Positions 1 to 10,847 of a stretch of 64,000 bases of DNA are shown one piece after another. Origin of the DNA: Craterostigma plantagineum (Eukaryota > Streptophyta > Magnoliopsida > Lamiales > Linderniaceae); NCBI GenBank assembly GCA_027422505.1, contig JAPQWV010001404.1, positions 26,479 to 90,478 of the forward strand, in the 5' to 3' direction. Position 1 is the stretch's first letter; every line of letters begins with the position of its first letter. The notes beneath the pieces are model-generated. The model was given only the letters and a program-made list of their open reading frames with translations. It did no database searches and had not been told where the DNA came from. A program made the translations under genes and the position numbers.

Positions 1-1650
1 TCTCCGTAGAGGTAATGCCTCCATATCTTGAGAGCAAAGACCACTGCTGCCAGTTCTAAGTCGTGCGTCGGGTAGTTTTTCTCGTACTCTTTTAGTTGAC
101 GAGAGGCGTATGCTACTACATTCCCATTCTGCATTAGCACACACCCTAACCCATTCTTCGACGCATCGCTATACACGGTGAATCCTCCAGTTCCCGAAGG
201 TATTGTGAGAACTGGGGCCATCGTAAGTCTTTCTTTCAACTCTTGGAAGCTCCGTTCACATTCTACGGTCCACTGAAAAGGCGTATTCTTCTTGTCAGCC
301 TCGTCAGTGTCGATGCTATCTTAGAGAAGTCCTTGATAAATTTCCGGTAGTAACCCGCCAGACCGAGGAAACTTCGTACTTCCGTCACATTGGTCGGTCT
401 GGGCCAATTGCTGATGACTTCTATCTTGTTCGGGTCTACGGAAATTCCTGCTCCTGATACTATATGCCCCAAGATGGTCAAGCCAAAATTCACACTTCTT
501 GAACTTGGCATAAAGTTGCTTATCCCGTAGTGTTCCTAGAACTGTTTTCAGGTGTTCTTCGTGCTCCTCCTTTGTTTCGAGTAGACTAGGATGTCATCAA
601 TGAAGACGATGACAAACCTATCTAAGTATGGCTTGAACACCCGGTTCATTAAGTCCATAAACGCTGCGGGCGCATTAGTTAGCCCGAATGGCATCACCAG
701 AAATTCGTAGTGGCCATAACGGGTACTAAGGCCGTCTTCGGGACATCTTCCTTCCGGATCCTTAGTTGGTGATAGCCCGATCTTAAGTCGATCTTAGAGA
801 AGACCGTTGCACCTTGTATTGATCGAACAGATCATCTATCCTAGGGAGTGGGTACTTGTTCTTTATCGTAACTTGTTCAACTCCCTGTAGTCTATGCACA
901 ATCTCATGGATCCGTCTTTCTTTTTCACGAATAGCACCGGCGCTCCCCAAGGAGAGAAACTCGGTTGTATGAACTCCTTCTGCATGAGTTCATCGAGTTG
1001 ATCCTTCAATTCCTTCATCTCCGTCGGTGCTAGCTGATATGGGGCCTTAGATACTGGTGCCGCTCCAGGTACCAGATCTATAGCGAACTCTATTTCCCGT
1101 TCGGGGTGGTAGTCCCGGTAACTCCTCAGGAAAAACGTCGGGAAAGTCCTTTACTATCGGCATTTCCCTAGAACTTCGGGAAGCGTTCTCTTCCGCTTTG
1201 ATAGCAAATACCAAATAGGCTTCGCATCCTGATCTGATCAGTCGTTGGGCTTTCAACGCTGATATCGTTGAGATCATGGTCCCCTTGCTAGTTCCTACGA
1301 ACCTAAGGGGTTCATTCCCGCCCGTATTGAGCGTGACTATCTTGCGGTGGCAGTCTATGACAGCTCCGTACTTCGATAGCCAATCCATTCCAAGGATCAC
1401 CTCATAATCGTTCATGGGAATAATATGAGGTCTATGGGCAGTTCTTTGTCCCCGACTACTATTGGACAATCCCGTAAAACCTGACTGGTTTGGGTGGGAT
1501 TCCCGTTCGAAACTGTTACCCTAAACTCGCACTCAGCTCGGTGAGGCGTGACTCCTACTCTCGCAACATACTTCGTAGACGCGAACGAATGGGTCGCTCT
1601 GAGTCAACTAGAATGCATGTGGGTGTTCCATAGGCGATGAGGGTACCTGT
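1..1650 (-). pseudogene. Gy1 pol remnant: protease, RT, start of RNase H
   Basis: Retroelement polyprotein that would process itself and copy element RNA into DNA. The protease side ends in the gypsy-typical VILGMDWLSKYGAVIDC block (about 1370-1410), followed by [14 protein letters not shown] (about 1100-1145). The RT active site FIDDI is readable at about 593-614. A block containing [17 protein letters not shown] and [15 protein letters not shown] follows at about 320-480, and the RNase H start lies at 1-240. Several frameshifts break the frame. One is a single missing base inside the protease active-site motif at about 1599-1601: the upstream frame gives LVDS, and the expected GATH continuation is reached only after a one-base shift. 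It cannot encode a working polyprotein. Confidence 0.85.
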
Positions 1651-2445
1651 TACTACGCCGGGTTGTTTTCTGCTTCTTCAGAGGTTATAGTATAGACCCT
1701 GGCCGGTACCCTTGGAGGCTCTATCTGGTTCCTAGCTTGGTTTCCGATCCACCTTCCGGACATGCCCTCAGATAGTGACCCGTCTTGCCACATTTGAAGC
1801 AGACGGCTTTCTGGGAGTGGCAGACTCCCGTGTGCCTCCGTGCACACTTCGGGCATACGGGTAGGTCCAACTGGGGTCTACCCTGGTTTGGGTTGAACTG
1901 TGGGGGTGGTCTCGGTCGATTCGGGAAATTTGGTTTTCCACCCTTGGCCACGAACTGCCTCTTTGGGTTGCTTCCGCTCCCTTGTGGCCCTTGTACAAAC
2001 TTGCGCTTAGCTTCTTGGGCGCGAGCTATTCTAGACTCGGCCTGCTCCGCCACGAGCGCTCTCTCAGCCACTTGTGCATACGTGGCCCCTTGCACTCCCA
2101 CCATACTTACATCCCGATATAACTCGGGCTTCAGCCCTTCCATGAACCGCTCGATCTTGAGCGTGTCCATGCTAACCATATGAGCAGCGAACCTTGAAAG
2201 CTGCTCAAACTTCTGATGTACTCCGCCACTGTCATTGCTCCTTGGCGGAGGTTGATGAACTCATTCATCCGCTGTGCTCTGACAGGGCGGTGTAATACTT
2301 TCCCCTGAAGATCTCCTTAAACCTATCCCAGCTCATCGTTAGGGGTTTTCGACAGCTGAGACGGTTTCCCACCAGTGTCCGGCGCTCCCCCTTAGCAGGT
2401 AGGCAGCGCACATGACCTTCTCCGCCTCGGGTGTGCGGCTATGTA
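1640..2445 (-). pseudogene. Gy1 gag remnant with two Cys clusters
   Basis: C-terminal two thirds of a Ty3/gypsy Gag, the structural protein that packages element RNA. An uninterrupted 152-residue stretch (2179 down to 1721) has the capsid-end block, a basic Pro/Asn/Gln-rich linker, a CPKC...C cluster (residues 109-120) and a CCHC zinc knuckle CFKCGKTGHYLRAC (residues 127-140). The start at 2179 is only an internal Met: homology to Gy3 gag continues upstream to about 2442 in other frames and then stops abruptly where LTR sequence begins. The first roughly 100 gag residues are therefore missing. Confidence 0.82.
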
Positions 2446-2634
2446 AGCAGAAATTATGCATGTATGCACGTGTCCTGACGATCGACAATCCACGTCGTCG
2501 TTTTCTAATGCTCATACTCTCTTTCTCATTTTCTCGTTCTTTTTCTGACGCTACTCATTTTTTCTCATATTCTCACTTCATATGGGCCCTCGGCTTTCTT
2601 TCCCACTATGCGCCATTTCATAGAGATCTCATGT

Positions 2635-2826
2635 GTGGAGGTTCTCGCACTAGAAGGTCACCCGAAGGAATCTTTCCTTACTCAGTGTGGCCTCCACGCG
2701 GACGCTTCTCACTGGTAGCCAACACCGAGGCCACTAACCGCGGAGGTCACCCGAAGGAATCTCCCTCCCGGTTAGTGCTTTACGCACTAGAAGGTCACCC
2801 GTAGGAATCTTCCCTTACTCAGTGCG
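2635..2826. repeat. Array of three hairpins with a constant loop and varying stems
   Basis: The core GTCACCCG(A/T)AGGAAT occurs three times (about 2657-2671, 2746-2760, 2793-2807). Each copy is flanked by complementary arms that differ between copies. Unit 2 has CACTAACCG (2732-2740) with CGGTTAGTG (2769-2777) and inner GGAG with CTCC. Unit 3 has CGCACT (2783-2788) with AGTGCG (2821-2826) and inner GAAG with CTTC. Unit 1 has GCACT with an AGTG-type arm and an enclosing GTGGAGG (2635-2641) with CCTCCAC (2691-2697). Constant loops with compensating stem changes suggest a folded RNA or single-stranded DNA element in the U5 side of the LTR; the function is unknown. Confidence 0.75.
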
Positions 2827-3449
2827 TGCCTCGGGCCGCATCCTCCAGGTTGCATCTCCCGCATACGGGGTATTTCCCCAGCCTCTTATACAGGCCTTAT
2901 GGCTTCTTTTGCCATGGTCGCAAAAGGGTAGCCGTGACTCTTCATTGAGTCGACACAAACGCCAATATCGGCGAGTATACATCGCATACAGGCGATCTTA
3001 TGCACGCTCTCACCTCGCGTCATACTTACTACTTATGCGTGCAAGTGCTCATGTCATGCTCATGTAATTATGCAGATCATGCTATCATGCACATAAAATA
3101 ATCTTATCGGTAACATGCACGTTTTCACGAAAATACACGAGCACGTAAATTTCACATCATCGGACGCAGGCAAGTTACGTATCGTAGTTGGATTTCTACT
3201 TACCTGTCGTCCGTCGTAATCAGCGTATTTCCTCGTTCGCTTCTGTCGTTCGACCTTTTAAAATAAAATAGGTTAGAAGATTAGTATCTTACTTTCCTTA
3301 GCCCATTCGTCGAAGTACAGATTTTCTAGACTGCGAGCTAGTGGAATGTCGTATTGAATTTCGTAAGTCATTCAATTTCTACCTTAGCCTATGTTATTAT
3401 TTAATTTCGACCTTAGCTTATACTCCATGGCGAAAGGGTGCTACTTAGG

Positions 3450-4470
3450 GTCGAGTTTCGATTGGACTTCAATTGTTCGATTCCACGTGAGTTTTGTCCC
3501 TTAATTAATTTCTAAGTTGGAGAATTGAATTTCCCTTCATAAAGGCTCGGCGAAAGTCATCTAATTTGCAAGGTTTTGCCCGATTCAATTTGCCCAATTG
3601 ATACACATAAATTCCTAGTTCGATCGAAACTATGCATGGGAAATCACATGCGGCCGATTCAATTTCCACTTTGCATGGGTTTCGCCGAGATATGTTTCGA
3701 TCAATTTCCTAATTTATCTCACTTTCGCACATTTGAACCTATGCATGGGCCTACTTTCGCTCGAAACTCATGTTGATTTTAACATTCGATAGGTTGTGGC
3801 ACGGCGAAGGTGCCAAATTAAACCTAGTTTCGATCGATCTACCTGTCGCCAAATTCATCAAGGTTAGAGGTTGAGTTTCTCCGTGTGATTGCATCATCAC
3901 TTCGTCATTCCTACTTTTGATCGATACAAATTAAAATTGCGGATCACTTTCGAGTGGGTTTCACCGTTCTCTGACGTCATCTTGAGGTCATCACAGTTTC
4001 GATCGAAACCATGCATAGGGTTTCGATCATTTAAGGGTTTCGCTCGATTAGTTCTCCAATTGCATGAGTTTCGCCGTGTTCTCACGTCAGCATGTCATCA
4101 TCAGGGTTTCGATCGAAACCGTGCCTAATTGAGGGTTTCTTTCGATCGATTGGAGGTGTCATGGAATGAGGTTTCGACCAATATTAGTACATTAGGGCTA
4201 GTTTCGGTCGAAAGCCTATTATTAATTTCATTTGCCCGAAACCCTAAGTTAGGTGTCCTCTTCGATCGATTCTTATACGTAATTGAGGGGAGTTCGATCG
4301 AAACTCATAAGTTACTCAATTCACCAACTAAACCATGAAATTAATCGAAACTTATTTTATCCTATTCCAGTTTCGCCCGAATGTGCTAGGTTTCGATCAA
4401 AACTCATAATAAAATCAATTTTCGACTTTCGATCGAACTTCAAACATTCATCCGCTCGAAACTACATTGA
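3450..4470. repeat. Dispersed palindrome array, core TTTCGATCGAAA
   Basis: About 18 full or half copies of the self-complementary TTTCGATCGAAA occur at irregular 20-60 bp spacing, for example at 3995-4007, 4109-4121, 4292-4303, 4389-4399 and 4426-4436. The flanking sequence is not repeated, so this is not a simple tandem satellite. It lies in the U3 half of the Gy1 LTR. Each full copy has two CpG sites. Confidence 0.8.
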
Positions 4471-5159
4471 AGTCCCTATTTTTGGATTTATTAAGCTCTG
4501 TGGGACATCTCTCGACCCAAAAACGTCTCGGGTTAGCTCGAAATCATCCTAGGCTAAAGTAAACGAGAACTAAAATAGTTTTAGGTTAGCCAAATCCTAA
4601 CAAACTCAAGGCTAGAGCACATTTTAGGGTTTTTGAGTCACACGAGCCCTAATCTTATCGTGCCTTTAGTCCTAAAATGTGTAGATTCTTGAACAAAATG
4701 ATAAAATCATAGTTAAAAGATGATACCTAGTCCAGGCTCACTCGTTTTGTCTCGCCTTCTCCTTCCTCCTGCTTGTTATCTCGTTGGTGCTTGGCTAATG
4801 AGTTGGTGGACTTAAAATTGTTTTCTAAATGGGATTTAAGTGGCTCAAGCCTTAGTGACGAAATATCACTTGATTTAGGGAGATTGGCTCACAAATTACC
4901 CCTAGGCCCTTGTTGGGTCAACTTCTTCAATTCTAGCACATTTAAGGTTTTACCCCTATTTTCACACATGGCCTATTTTCGCAATTCTATTTAATTCTCG
5001 GAACCATGTGGCCCGACTAAATTTCTACGGGGTCTCCTACTTCACATAAGCACATAATTAAATAAATCGCGTAGTCGCCACAATAATGCACGTAAGACAC
5101 GTACTTGTACTTTGCTAATCTATTGGCTCTAGTAACTTACGGGAACCCGGGGTGCTACA

Positions 5160-6306
5160 ATAATTCCTCTGTAGTGGGTAATTTCTATAGGTTCACCCAA
5201 GTAATCAACGTCGAGTTTGCATGTGGTTGACATTGGGGTACTGATTACTCTTATTTATGCCGTACTTCCTGAGAATGTCGTGGATATACTTGGACTGATG
5301 ATGAAGATTCCATCTTGAAGTTGTTTAATTTGCAGTCCAAGGAAGAAAGACATTTCGCCCGTCATGCTCGTTTCGAACTGTGCCTTCATCAAATTAATGA
5401 ATTCAACACAGAGTTTTGTGTCTTTCAGCCAAAGATGATATCATCTACGTAGATCTGTATGAGCATTATATCGAAACCATTTTTCTTGACGAACTGTGTG
5501 GTGTCAAGTTTCCCCTTTGTAAAGCCTGAGTTAACGGATGAAACCTAGTACCAGGCTGTTGGAGCGTGTTTGAGTCCGTCTAGTGCTTTGTCGTGTTTGT
5601 ATATGAAGTCCGTATGTTCTGTGCTGCCGTCTGGCTGCAAGACATACGCTTCCTTCTTCAAAATACCATTTAAAAGGCGATCTTTACGTCCATTTGATAA
5701 ACAGTCTAGTCTTTGTGTGTTGCGTATGCTAGAAACAATCTAATAGCTTCGGTTCTTGCTACAGGGGCAAAATTATCATCGTAGTCTATTCCTTCCTACT
5801 GATTGTACCCCTTAGCCACTAGCCTAGCCTTGTTACGGATTACCACACCATCTTAGTCTTTCTTGTTTATAGATACCCATTTTGTTCCAATTACTGTCTT
5901 GCCTTTTGGACAAGGGACTAAGTTCCAGACCTTAAGACGCTCGAACTGATGTATTTCTTCTTGCATAGCAACTATCCAGTCCGGGTCGCGTAGTGCGTCA
6001 ATGACTCCGGTAGGCTCAGTTTGGCTCAAGAAACAGGTAAAATTATACTCGTTTGAAGTTGAACCCCTAGATTGTACTCCCACAGTGGGATTTCCTATTG
6101 ATTTGATCTGTAGGATGACTTTGAATCCATTTCTTTTCATGAGGACGTGTAGATTCATGCACTTCTGATTCCTCGTTGAGCGGATACTCGATCTAATTGG
6201 CAGCACTGTGGCTAGCGATAGCTTGTGAGTTATTTGTTTGCACTGTAGAAGGTAAATTATCTCCGTCTGAGGGTGGAATGGTTTGTTCAGGAATGGGTTC
6301 GGACAC
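5160..6306 (-). pseudogene. Co1 RT N-terminal half and linker, pseudogene
   Basis: Remnant of the copia reverse transcriptase. Minus-strand reading gives the RT entry block WIVAMQEEIHQFERLKVWNL and IGTKWVSINKK at about 5853-6010, then broken frames with QMDVK (about 5680) and SKYIHDILRKYGINKS (about 5240-5290). Stops and frameshifts are frequent. The left end is cut at 5160 by the Gy1 LTR and the right end at 6306 by the Gy2 LTR. An apparent ORF continuing past 6306 to 6377 is a chance fusion with Gy2 LTR sequence. Confidence 0.8.
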
Positions 6307-7325
6307 TGTAATACCTGAGTCCCGTGAGTAAGATGGCCAATTAATTGCATGCATATTATGTGATTATATGACTGCATATTTAGTATTTATTTAGTATTTA
6401 TTTAATTTTGTGCCTATATGATATCTAACATTATTTGGAGGATAGGTAGGGAGCTTGAGAATTATGAATAGAGAATTTCGAAATATTATAATTTCGAAAT
6501 TTAGGGTTTCGTTATGGATAATTTTGAAATCTTAGGATGTTAAAGGGATAGGGAAGTTCGAAATTCTTGGAGGAGATTTCGAAATCCTCTAGGATAGATC
6601 TCGAGGTTCTATAGTTAAGAATACCTAATACAAAGGATAAAATATTAACAATTGGTAAAGGTCTTAATCAATGAATTTATTATATGATGAAGGTTGAGGA
6701 GAATCATATAACATGGTAATCAAATTGTCGAATATTTTAACTTTATAATTTTGTTAAGTGAGAGTCGAACACTTTAGAAATATAATAGAAGCTATTACGT
6801 GATTAAAGAAGAGGGTTAGTTAAAGTCCTTTGTCATTTATCTATTGTTGCACTCAAATTGATAAATTAGATATAGAAGATAAACATCCTTTTTGATATAA
6901 TGAGTATTAGAAAGCATTGGCGTGGATGCCTTTGCTATTTCGGCACGTGCATACATGCATATTTCCACTTACTGAGTTTTATAGCTCATCCCATGTTTTT
7001 ATGTGTTGTAGACATAGCGAATCCGGTACGTAAGTGTTTAGATGACTAGCTGGTCCTTCTGGAGCTTCCGGTGACTTTTTGAGGGTGGTGTGTACATGGA
7101 TGCGACCTGTGCGGTGGGTGTTATGTTTAATTATGTTGTATTATTGTAAAATACGTTGGTATTGTTTGAAAGACTTGGACAATATTTGCATTGTAAATTT
7201 AGTATGTGGGTTGTTATGTAAAATGAAAAAAATTATTATCGTATTTTATATGTAATATATTGTATATGTTCTTTAGTCACGTAAATTTAGTGAAATAAAA
7301 TAGTAGTAGATGGCGGGTTGCCACA
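6307..7325 (+). repeat. Gy2 5' LTR
   Basis: Starts TGTAATACCTGAG and ends in ...GCCACA just before the primer site. Its first 120 bp match the 3' LTR stub at 10734-10847. It carries the palindrome ATTTCGAAAT several times between about 6473 and 6590 (GAATTTCGAAATATT, TAATTTCGAAATTT, GATTTCGAAATCC), making it the third gypsy LTR here with its own CG-centred palindrome. The rest is AT-rich and has no gene. Confidence 0.82.
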
Positions 7326-7327
7326 AG

Positions 7328-7341
7328 TTGGATCAGAGCCA
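7328..7341 (+). promoter_or_regulatory. Gy2 primer-binding site (initiator tRNA-Met type)
   Basis: GTTGGATCAGAGCC just after the LTR end matches the plant retrotransposon primer site TTGGTATCAGAGC with one base missing. It is followed by the leader (TTTCTGTAGACTGTCCATG, about 7349-7370), which also follows the Gy3 primer site. Confidence 0.75.
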
Positions 7342-7411
7342 GGTTTGCAGTTTCTGTAGACTGTCCATGTACACACACTCAAAAGCGCGGAAGACAGCCT
7401 TGCTCGCTAGT

Positions 7412-8094
7412 CCGTCCATGGTGGCAGGTATTCTACTTATTCACAAACTTCCGACATGTATTTTAGTAGATTCAGGAGCCACGCGTTCATTTTCATCCAC
7501 TAAATACGTGGCGAGACTCGGGATTACACCTACCCTGTCTGAGTGCGGATATAATGTGACCGTTCCACACGGCGTTGCAATGCGAACCAATATGGTTTTA
7601 CGGAATTGTCCTGTGTTAATTAATGGAAGAGAATTGTCCGTTGACTTAATAGTCATCCGATGAACAGCTACGAAGTGATCCTCGGAATGGACTGGCTATC
7701 AAATTACGGAGCTGTTATTGACTGCAATCGCAAGACAGTTACGTTTAATATTGAAGAGAATGAGCCTTTCACTTTTGTTGGAACAACCAAAGAAAGAAAT
7801 GTTTCTAGAATTTCAGCGACAAAGGTGCAACGTTTGATTAAGGCGGGATGTGAAGTTTATTTAATCTTTGCAATGAAATCAGAAGAACATCCATCTCCGA
7901 AATTAGAAGATGTACTAGTTGTGCGAGATTTTCCGGATGTCTTTCCTGAAGATTTACCAGGACTACCACCACATCGTGAAATTGAATTTACGATCGACTT
8001 AATACCAGGATCTGCTCCAATCTCAAAGACTCCCTATCGGTTAGCGCCGACTGAATTAAAGGAGTTAAAAGAACAGTTGGACGATTTATTATAG
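7412..8094 (+). pseudogene. Gy2 protease and protease-RT linker
   Basis: Retroviral-type aspartic protease domain of a gypsy polyprotein. The active site ILVDSGATRSFSS is at about 7459-7497, and the VILGMDWLSNYGAVIDC block follows at about 7678-7727 after an in-frame stop at 7661. [14 protein letters not shown] and the proline-rich RT entry block follow. The frame ends at an in-frame TAG at 8092, where relatives have a glutamine codon, after which the same frame carries on into RT. There is no Gag coding upstream: the leader joins the protease directly, so this copy could not make capsid protein. Confidence 0.82.
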
Positions 8095-9286
8095 AAGGGA
8101 TTTATTCAACCCAGTTTTTCTCCTTGGGGAGCTCCAGTTCTGTTCGTGCGAAAGAAGGATGGGTCGATGCGACTATGTACCGACTATAGGGAGTTGAACA
8201 AGATAACAATCAAAAACAAATATCCATTACCAAGAATAGATGATTTATTTGATCAACTTCAAGGCGCAACGGTATTTTCAAAAATAGATTTACGATCGGG
8301 ATATCATCAATTGAAAGTTCGAAAAGAAGACATTCCGAAGACGGTGTTCAGGACCAGATAGACACTACGAATTTTTAGTTATGCCATTCGGGTGACTAAT
8401 GCGCCAGCGGCATTTACGGATCTAATGAATCGAGTGTTCAAACAATTCTTGGACAAGTTTGTCATTGTGTTCATTGATGACATACTTATTTACTCGAAGA
8501 CGAAGGAGGAACATGAGCAACATTTGAAGGTAGTATTCTTGAGATATTAAGTGAAAATAAATTATACGCCAAGTTCAAGAAATGTGAATTCTGATTGAGC
8601 CAAGTCGCGTTTCTTGGACACATTGTTTCTGGAGAAGGAATTTCTGTGGATCCTAGCGAGATCGAAGTTAGCATAAATGGTCTCAACCAACTAATGTCAC
8701 AGAAGTACGTAGTTTTTCTTGGCTTAGCTGGATACTATAGGAAGTTTCTTAAGGACTTCTCAAAGATTGCATCAACACTGACGAAGCTGACCAGGAAAAA
8801 TGTTGCATTTAGCTGGAGCGAGGAATGTGAGCGAAGTTTTCAAGAATTGAATAAACGACTTACTTCAGCCCCAGTTCTTACAATGCCATCAGGGACTGGA
8901 GGATTTTCGGTCTACAGTGATGCATCAAGAAATGGTCTGGGATGTGTACTAATGCAACATGGAAATGTGATAGCTTACGCCTCTCCGCAATTGAAGGAGT
9001 ATGAAAAGAATTATCCGACTCATGATTTGGAGCTAGTTGCTGTAGTTTTTGCTCTAAAAATTTGGCGGCATTATTTATATGGGGAACGATGCGAATTTTT
9101 TACGGACCACAAGACCTGAAATATTTCTTCACTCAGAAGGAATTAAATATGAGGCAGAGACGTTGGTTAGAACTTGTTAAAGACTACGATTGTGTAATTA
9201 GTTATCACCCAGGCAAAGCAAATGTGGTGGCTGATGCATTAAGTCGAAAGCGGGTGCAGAGTTACAATTATTGGAGGTGGAGGTAG
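8095..9286 (+). pseudogene. Gy2 RT and RNase H, frameshifted
   Basis: RT would copy the element RNA and RNase H would remove it. Visible blocks are [20 protein letters not shown] (8149 onward), [11 protein letters not shown] (about 8290), the catalytic FIDDILIY (about 8466-8491), [15 protein letters not shown] (about 8610), [18 protein letters not shown] (about 8715), and RNase H with SDASRNGLG and [23 protein letters not shown] (to about 9085), then the [15 protein letters not shown] block (about 9207). The frame breaks at 8359 (TATGG lost to a premature stop), about 8520, about 8690 and about 9110. Domain order and length are normal for a chromovirus. Confidence 0.83.
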
Positions 9287-10320
9287 TGCAATTGGGAGAA
9301 GTCGAAGCAAAGTTGGCAGCATTAACTCTACAACCTACGATACTGGAACAAATCAAAAGGGTGCAAGAAAATGACGAGTTATATTTAAAATCAAAGATAC
9401 ACAGGCGGAGCAAATTTCCATTGATTTCAAAATGCAAGAAGACGGAAGTCTATATTACAAGGACGTTATATGTGCCTGATGATGCGGAGATTCGAAGAAT
9501 AGTAATGACGGAAGCACATGCGACGCCATATTCAGTACATCAAGGAGCTACAAAAATGTATCGAGATCTCCGAATAAATTATTGGTGGCCGGGAATGAAA
9601 GAGACATTGTGACGTTTGTAAGTCAATGTCTAACATGCCAACAAACAAAGGCGGAACATCAAAGACCGGCAGGGACATTACAACCTTTGCCAATACCTGA
9701 GTGGAAGTGGGACCACGTTACAATGGACTTTGTGGTCGGTTTGCCAAAAACTATGAAAGGTTAGGATGCTATTTGGGTAATTGTGGATCGATTGACTAAG
9801 TCTGCTCATTTTCTACCGATAAGCTCGTTGTTTTCCTTGGAGCGATACGCAGAAATATATATACAAGAAATTGCCCGACTCCACGGGTTTCCGTTATCAA
9901 TTATTTCGGATCGATATACACGGTTCTTATCTAATTTTTGCAAGAGTCCGCAGAAAGCAATGGGGACTACGTTGTCTTTCAGTACGGCATATCATCCTCA
10001 AACTGATGGGCAGCCGAGCGAACTATCCAAACTTTGGAGGACATGTAGCGGGCATGTGTTTTGGATTTTAAAGGAAACTGGAGCAAATACATGCCACTGA
10101 TCGAGTTTTCTTATAATAGTAGTTATCATGCAACTATTGGGATGGCACCGTACGAAGCCTTGTATGGACGCAAATGTTGATCTCCCATACATTGGGATGA
10201 AGTTGGTGAACGCGCGATGTTAGGACCTGACATGGTTCAAGAGATAACCGAGGCAATAGTAAAGATACGAGAAAGAATGCAAACGCGTCAAAGTCGACAA
10301 AAGAGTTATGCAGACCAATG
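9271..10320 (+). pseudogene. Gy2 integrase, frameshifted near the catalytic Glu
   Basis: Integrase with an N-terminal HHCC zinc domain (EAHATPYSVHQGATKMYRDL, then CLTCQQTKAEHQRP at about 9630-9665) and a DDE core: MDFVVGLP (about 9725), VDRLTKSAHFLPI (9784), IISDR (about 9900) and [10 protein letters not shown] (about 9985-10014). A base is missing immediately after TDGQ, so the catalytic-glutamate codon is in a different frame. Another frameshift splits the zinc domain at about 9600, and the TAG at 9763 interrupts before VDRLTKS. It would normally insert element cDNA into chromosomes; this copy cannot. Confidence 0.82.
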
Positions 10321-10324
10321 ACGT

Positions 10325-10730
10325 AGACCGTTGGAATTTGAAATAGATGACTGGGTGTTTCTCAAAGTATCTCCAATGAAAGGCGTGAAACAGTTTGGGC
10401 GAAAGGGTAAATTGAGCCCAAGATATATTGGACCTTTTAGAATAATTAAAGAGTCGGTGAAGTAGCTTACCAACTGGAATTGCCAGCCTCATTGGGAAAA
10501 GTTCACAATGTTTTTCATGTCTCGACATTGCGAAAATATGTCGCTGATTCAAACCATGTTTTGATGAATGAATTTCTGTATCAACAGCTCAAGCCAGATT
10601 TGAGTTATGAAGAGAAACCAGTGATAATTCTGATGTATGAAGTGAAGAGACTTCGAAATAAAGAGATGTCGCTAGCCATAATTGTTTCAACAAACCTGAT
10701 TTCGGGGGCGAAATCCTCTTTAAGGGGGGA
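10325..10730 (+). pseudogene. Gy2 integrase C-terminus and deleted chromodomain
   Basis: The segment begins with the SPMKGVKQFGRKGKLSPRYIGPF block and continues with VHNVFHVSTLRKYVADSNHV (from about 10500) and LSYEEKPVIILMYEVKRLRNKEM. In Gy3 the next residues form the chromodomain core with its conserved Trp residues (WRNQ, ATWERE). In Gy2 this core is missing, because sequence equal to the end of the domain follows at about 10670. The deletion spares the downstream GATTTCGGGGGCGAAATCC run to the polypurine tract. Chromodomains of this group are known to steer integration to heterochromatin. Confidence 0.75.
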
Positions 10731-10847
10731 GAATGTAATACTCGAGTCCCATGAGTAAGATGGCCAATAAATTTACATGCATATTATGTGTTTATATGAC
10801 TGCATATTTAGTATTTATTAATTTTGTGCCTATATGATATCTAACAT
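10722..10847 (+). repeat. Gy2 polypurine tract and 3' LTR stub
   Basis: The polypurine tract AAGGGGGGAGAA (10722-10733) is followed by TGTAATACTCGAGTCCCATG (from 10734), the same start as the 5' LTR. Matching continues to CTAACAT at 10847 and stops; the next base belongs to Co1 integrase. About 900 bp of LTR are therefore missing. Confidence 0.85.

Larger units (their letters stand above)
1..5159 (-). mobile_element. Gy1: partial Ty3/gypsy chromovirus, cut by the window edge
   Basis: Minus-strand LTR retrotransposon. Read from high to low coordinates it has a 5' LTR starting TGTAGCACCCCGGG at 5159, then gag, protease, RT and the start of RNase H, and it leaves the window at position 1. The LTR is joined directly to the middle of gag at about 2442-2448, so the LTR 3' end, primer site, leader and gag N-terminus are deleted. 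The outer end abuts the RT of copia element Co1, so Gy1 inserted into Co1. Its other end and TSD are outside the window. Its proteins closely resemble those of Gy3, which has a chromodomain, so a chromovirus (Tekay/Del-like) assignment is likely. Confidence 0.88.
2446..5159 (-). repeat. Gy1 5' LTR, truncated at its 3' end
   Basis: The LTR starts at 5159 (reads TGTAGCACCCCGGG on the minus strand) and runs to about 2446, where it meets gag. Compared with Gy3 LTRs it lacks roughly the last 370 bp. A block around 3180-3220 (GTAGTTGGATTT.CTACTTACCTGTCGTCCGT) is shared with Gy3 LTRs at 32815-32840 and 50710-50740, showing the families are related although most of the LTR has diverged. It holds two structured arrays listed separately: hairpins at 2635-2826 and CG palindromes at about 3450-4470. 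No gene is seen in it; short ORFs here are incidental. Confidence 0.8.
6307..10847 (+). mobile_element. Gy2: degraded Ty3/gypsy chromovirus, plus strand
   Basis: LTR retrotransposon inserted in Co1. The order is 5' LTR (6307-7325), primer site, short leader, protease, RT, RNase H, integrase, chromodomain remnant, polypurine tract and a 114-bp stub of the 3' LTR. Gag is entirely absent: leader sequence matching Gy3's leader runs straight into the protease. The 3' LTR stub ends at 10847 and Co1 resumes mid-integrase at 10848, so one deletion removed about 900 bp of LTR and probably a few hundred bp of Co1. No TSD can be checked because of that deletion. Confidence 0.88.

Noticed and set aside
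5853..6377. A single 174-residue protein starting at 6377
   Set aside because: The first 24 residues are Gy2 LTR sequence; only the part below 6307 is Co1.
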